36,759 bases of DNA, taken from the NCBI GenBank assembly GCA_002899765.1, contig PPDH01000028.1, positions 4,417 through 41,175 of the forward strand, written 5' to 3'. Shown in pieces: positions 34,213 through 36,759 of this stretch; the first letter of the stretch is position 1, and each line of letters starts with the position of its first letter. Source of the DNA: Sulfurimonas sp. GTDB lineage: Bacteria; Campylobacterota; Campylobacteria; Campylobacterales; Sulfurimonadaceae. Below the pieces are notes generated by a model. That model saw nothing but the letters and a program-made list of their open reading frames with translations. It did not search any database and had not been told where the DNA came from. Position numbers and translations under genes: made by a program.

Positions 34213-34752
34213 ATGAAGAGGGTTTTAATCCTTCACGGCTGGGGCGGGAGTGATTTTCCGCACTGGCAGAGTTGGCTCGCAGGAGAAATTGCAAAAGATT
34301 ACGGTTGTGTAAGTTTTTTAAAGTTTAGCGATATTAACTTTCCAAATAAAGATAAGTGGCTAGCCGAGTTAACTAAAGAGTTAGAAGATTTTAAGCCCGA
34401 TATTGTTATTTGTCACTCCTTAGCCAATACACTCTGGTTTCATCTATGCCATGAGGGCAAAATAGAAGAGATAGAAAACCTTTTTCTTGTTGCTCCTCCA
34501 AGTTTGAAGTGCGCCATAAAAGAGCTGGAGAGTTTTTTTCCTTGCAAAATCCCAGCAAAGCTTTATGCAAAAAAGCAGATCCTCGTTACCTCGACAAACG
34601 ACCCTTACATGTCGCAAGATGAAGCTATAGAGCTTCAAAGAACACTCGGTATAGAGATGAAGGTTTTAGAAAATGCGGGGCATATAAATACAAACAGCGG
34701 CTACGGCGAATGGCGTTGGATATTAGAAGAGATAAATGCTCTAAATAAATAG
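34213..34752 (+). CDS. RBBP9/YdeN-type serine hydrolase
   Basis: This 179-aa compact alpha/beta hydrolase has 'ILHGWGGSDFPHWQSWL' (oxyanion region), nucleophile Ser in 'VICHSLANTLW', an acid in 'STNDPYMS' and catalytic His in 'ENAGHINTNSGYGEW'. Substrate unknown. It starts 3 bases after the gltX stop and is likely co-transcribed with it. Confidence 0.83.
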   Translation: MKRVLILHGWGGSDFPHWQSWLAGEIAKDYGCVSFLKFSDINFPNKDKWLAELTKELEDFKPDIVICHSLANTLWFHLCHEGKIEEIENLFLVAPPSLKCAIKELESFFPCKIPAKLYAKKQILVTSTNDPYMSQDEAIELQRTLGIEMKVLENAGHINTNSGYGEWRWILEEINALNK

Positions 34753-34791
34753 AGTCAAAAAATATAAAAATTTAAAAACAGAAGAAGCAGC

Positions 34792-36630
34792 ATGATACAA
34801 CTTATAAACATTTCAAAAAGTTTCGGCAAACATGAGCTTTTTAGCAACCTCAGCTTTAAGCTCAACCCAGGTAACAAAGTCGGTTTGGTCGGACGCAACG
34901 GAAGCGGAAAATCTACGCTTTTTAAACTTATTTTAGGCGAAGACACTCCTGACACAGGGGAAGTAATCATTCCAAGAGGGTATAAAATAGGCGCGCTTAA
35001 GCAGTATCTGGAATTTAGTGAAAGTACCCTTAGAGAAGAGGCGGCACTAGCACTTGAAGAGGATATGAAGTATGACATCTACCGCGTAGAGAAGATTTTA
35101 TTTGGTTTGGGTTTTACGCAAGAGGATTTAGAAAAAGACCCTCTCTCTTTCTCGGGCGGTTATCAAATCCGTATAAACCTTGCAAAGCTTCTGGTAACAG
35201 AGCCGAATCTGCTGCTTTTAGATGAGCCTACAAACTACCTTGATATTCTCTCGCTCAGATGGCTGAAAAATTTTCTAAAAGCTTTTGAGGGCGAAGTTAT
35301 TTTAATCACTCACGACAGAGATTTTATGGACGCCGTCACTACGCACACTATGGGGATTGTACGCAGAAATCTAAGGGTTATTGCAGGAGATACGCACAAA
35401 TACTACGAACAACTCCAAGCCAATGATGAGTTGCATGAAAAACAAAAAATAGCACAAGATAAGAAAGTAAAAGAGCTTGAAGATTTTATTGCCCGAAATA
35501 AAGCGCGTGCTTCAACTGCTGCTCTTGCGCAGTCGAAAGTTAAACAACTTGAGAAGATGGATCTGCTTGAAGATTTAGGTTACGACTCATCTTTGGAATT
35601 TGATTTTAACTACAAAGATACGCCTGCAAAAGTTCTTCTTGATGTTAAAAACCTAAGTTTCGGTTACACACCAGATAACATTCTGTTTAAAGATATCTCT
35701 TTTGTACTTCAAAAGGGTGAGCGTCTTGGGATTATCGGAAAAAACGGTAAAGGTAAATCAACCCTGCTAAATACAATTGCAGGAGAGTTAAAGCCTCTTA
35801 GCGGTGAAGTTCAGATGCACACAAGTACTGCTTTTGCACACTTCGGACAGACAAATATCGCAAGGCTGCATCCAAACAGCACGGTGCTTGATGAGATTCA
35901 CTCTGCCAACACAAAACTCTCCGCACAAAATATCCGCGGTATTGCGGGTGCCATGATGTTTAGCGGAGAGAGTGCAGATAAAAAAGTCTCGCTTCTCTCA
36001 GGCGGCGAAAAAAGTCGTGTCATGCTAGGGCAGATATTGGCACGTGATGTAAATCTCCTATTTTTGGATGAGCCTACAAACCACTTAGACATGGACTCTA
36101 TAGAAGCACTGACGGTGGCAATCCAAAACTTCAAGGGCTCCGTAATCATCGTAACCAACTCAGAAGAGTTACTGCGCCGTACATGTGACAGGCTTATCAT
36201 ATTTACAAAAAACGGTGCAGAATATTTTGACGGCGGTTACGACCTCTTTTTAGAAAAAATGGGCTGGGATGAAGAGGAAGAAGAAAAAGTCAAACAAAAA
36301 CCAAAAGCAAACTTTAAAAACAACAAAAAAGTAAAAGCCGACCTTATCAGAGACAAAAACAAACTTACTTCACCGATGAGAAAAAAGATTGACAAGCTTG
36401 AAGCCTCTATTATCAAGTCTGAAGAGACTCTGGCTTCCCATCAGAAGAAACTGCTTGAAGCTTCAAGCAAAGGAGATAGTTTTAAAATCATAGAGTTTTC
36501 AAAACTTGTATCTTTAGAACAAAAAGAGGTTGAGAAGATGTTTGAACTCTTAGAGATTTTACAAAGCGAGTTTGATGAGATTACAAACGACTATGACAAA
36601 AAAATTGCAGAAGTTGAGCAACTGCAATAG
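34792..36630 (+). CDS. ABC-F family ATPase (translation factor type)
   Basis: This 612-aa soluble protein has two ABC domains and no membrane segment. Domain 1: Walker A 'GRNGSGKST', signature 'FSGGYQIRINLAKLL', Walker B 'LLLDEPTNYLD'. The ABC-F linker (~235-270, charged helix, 'ARASTAALAQSKVKQLEKMD') follows. Domain 2: 'GKNGKGKST', 'LSGGEKSRVMLG', 'LFLDEPTNHLDMDS'. A C-terminal coiled coil (~505-610) follows a Lys/Glu-rich hinge. Such proteins act on the ribosome E-site or in DNA repair (Uup-like). It lies 39 bases after the hydrolase gene and is the last intact gene before the IS end. Confidence 0.9.
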   Translation: MIQLINISKSFGKHELFSNLSFKLNPGNKVGLVGRNGSGKSTLFKLILGEDTPDTGEVIIPRGYKIGALKQYLEFSESTLREEAALALEEDMKYDIYRVEKILFGLGFTQEDLEKDPLSFSGGYQIRINLAKLLVTEPNLLLLDEPTNYLDILSLRWLKNFLKAFEGEVILITHDRDFMDAVTTHTMGIVRRNLRVIAGDTHKYYEQLQANDELHEKQKIAQDKKVKELEDFIARNKARASTAALAQSKVKQLEKMDLLEDLGYDSSLEFDFNYKDTPAKVLLDVKNLSFGYTPDNILFKDISFVLQKGERLGIIGKNGKGKSTLLNTIAGELKPLSGEVQMHTSTAFAHFGQTNIARLHPNSTVLDEIHSANTKLSAQNIRGIAGAMMFSGESADKKVSLLSGGEKSRVMLGQILARDVNLLFLDEPTNHLDMDSIEALTVAIQNFKGSVIIVTNSEELLRRTCDRLIIFTKNGAEYFDGGYDLFLEKMGWDEEEEEKVKQKPKANFKNNKKVKADLIRDKNKLTSPMRKKIDKLEASIIKSEETLASHQKKLLEASSKGDSFKIIEFSKLVSLEQKEVEKMFELLEILQSEFDEITNDYDKKIAEVEQLQ

Positions 36631-36664
36631 AGAGATTATTGATTTATGCTAGTATGTAATATAT

Positions 36665-36687
36665 CTGAGCTTTCGCACCTAATTTTA
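36665..36687. repeat. IS terminal inverted repeat, right copy
   Basis: This 23-bp repeat is identical to 73-95 in inverted orientation. The outer end is at 36665, 34 bases after the ABC-F stop codon. Confidence 0.7.
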
Positions 36688-36759
36688 TAGTGTTACATTC
36701 GGTAGTAGCGGTATTCTCTCAGCATTTGTCATATCTATTGACATGTATTTTTCAGTTTT
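36665..36759 (-). mobile_element. Partial insertion sequence end (right edge)
   Basis: Beyond the repeat, the minus strand is open from the window edge (36759) to a TAA at 36685-36687, giving a 24-residue C-terminus ending in 'ERIPLLPNVTL'. Its stop codon uses the inner bases of the repeat, a layout common for transposase genes. This is the 3' end of the element, whereas 1-95 appears to be its 5' end. Both copies therefore lie in the same orientation and flank the window as direct copies. The family was not identified. Confidence 0.55.

Overview
The window looks like a chromosomal segment of a mesophilic, sulfur/nitrogen-metabolising member of the Campylobacterota (Epsilonproteobacteria), most like Sulfurimonas. 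The support is indirect: AT-rich DNA, tightly overlapping genes, a heme d1 / cytochrome cd1 nitrite reductase cluster, a histidine kinase with the 'AHQWRQ' phosphoacceptor box common in this phylum, a stand-alone ~483-aa biotin carboxylase, and a Helicobacter-like short BioB. No tRNA, rRNA, CRISPR array or prophage was seen. No gene-free stretch exceeds 300 bases.

Layout. 1-95 is the end of an insertion sequence (IS), which abuts a 5'-truncated cytochrome cd1 nitrite reductase gene (nirS). A compact heme d1 operon follows: c-type cytochrome, nirJ, nirF, nirE (broken by a TGA), then a soluble sensor kinase with an ODP-type metallo-beta-lactamase/di-iron domain and its OmpR-type regulator (886-6387). 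On the minus strand from 6403 to 14852 lie a Sel1-repeat protein, a dicarboxylate/amino-acid symporter, MgtE, YceI, and a five-gene operon chained by stop/start overlaps: thioredoxin-like protein, FtsX/MacB-type permease, LolD-type ATPase, a heme-copper-oxidase-like membrane protein and an 8-10 TM membrane protein. A metallophosphoesterase (minus) and a SYLF-domain protein (plus) diverge at 15.7 kb. From 16.5 to 22.1 kb the plus strand carries topA (two in-frame stops), a YfcE-type phosphodiesterase, bioB, a cation:proton antiporter, a small exported protein and a periplasmic thioredoxin. Housekeeping and accessory genes fill the rest: an FAD/NAD(P)H oxidoreductase, a methyltransferase with asnB, carbonic anhydrase, biotin carboxylase, an AraC regulator, a second methyltransferase with upp, a CopD-like membrane protein, surA-like / dCMP deaminase (broken) / NifU-like, gltX, an RBBP9-type hydrolase and an ABC-F ATPase. 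The right edge (36665-36759) is again an IS end.

Three themes stand out. First, the two edges carry the same 23-bp terminal repeat in inverted orientation, as the two different ends of one IS type; this bounds the segment and truncates nirS. Second, five premature in-frame stops occur in four genes (nirE, topA twice, periplasmic thioredoxin, dCMP deaminase). All five could arise by G:C to T:A transversion and none is a frameshift, which points to sequence error, DNA damage or a mutator rather than a new genetic code. Third, two candidate systems deserve attention: the ODP-kinase/regulator pair at the end of the heme d1 operon, and the five-gene permease/heme-copper-like operon.
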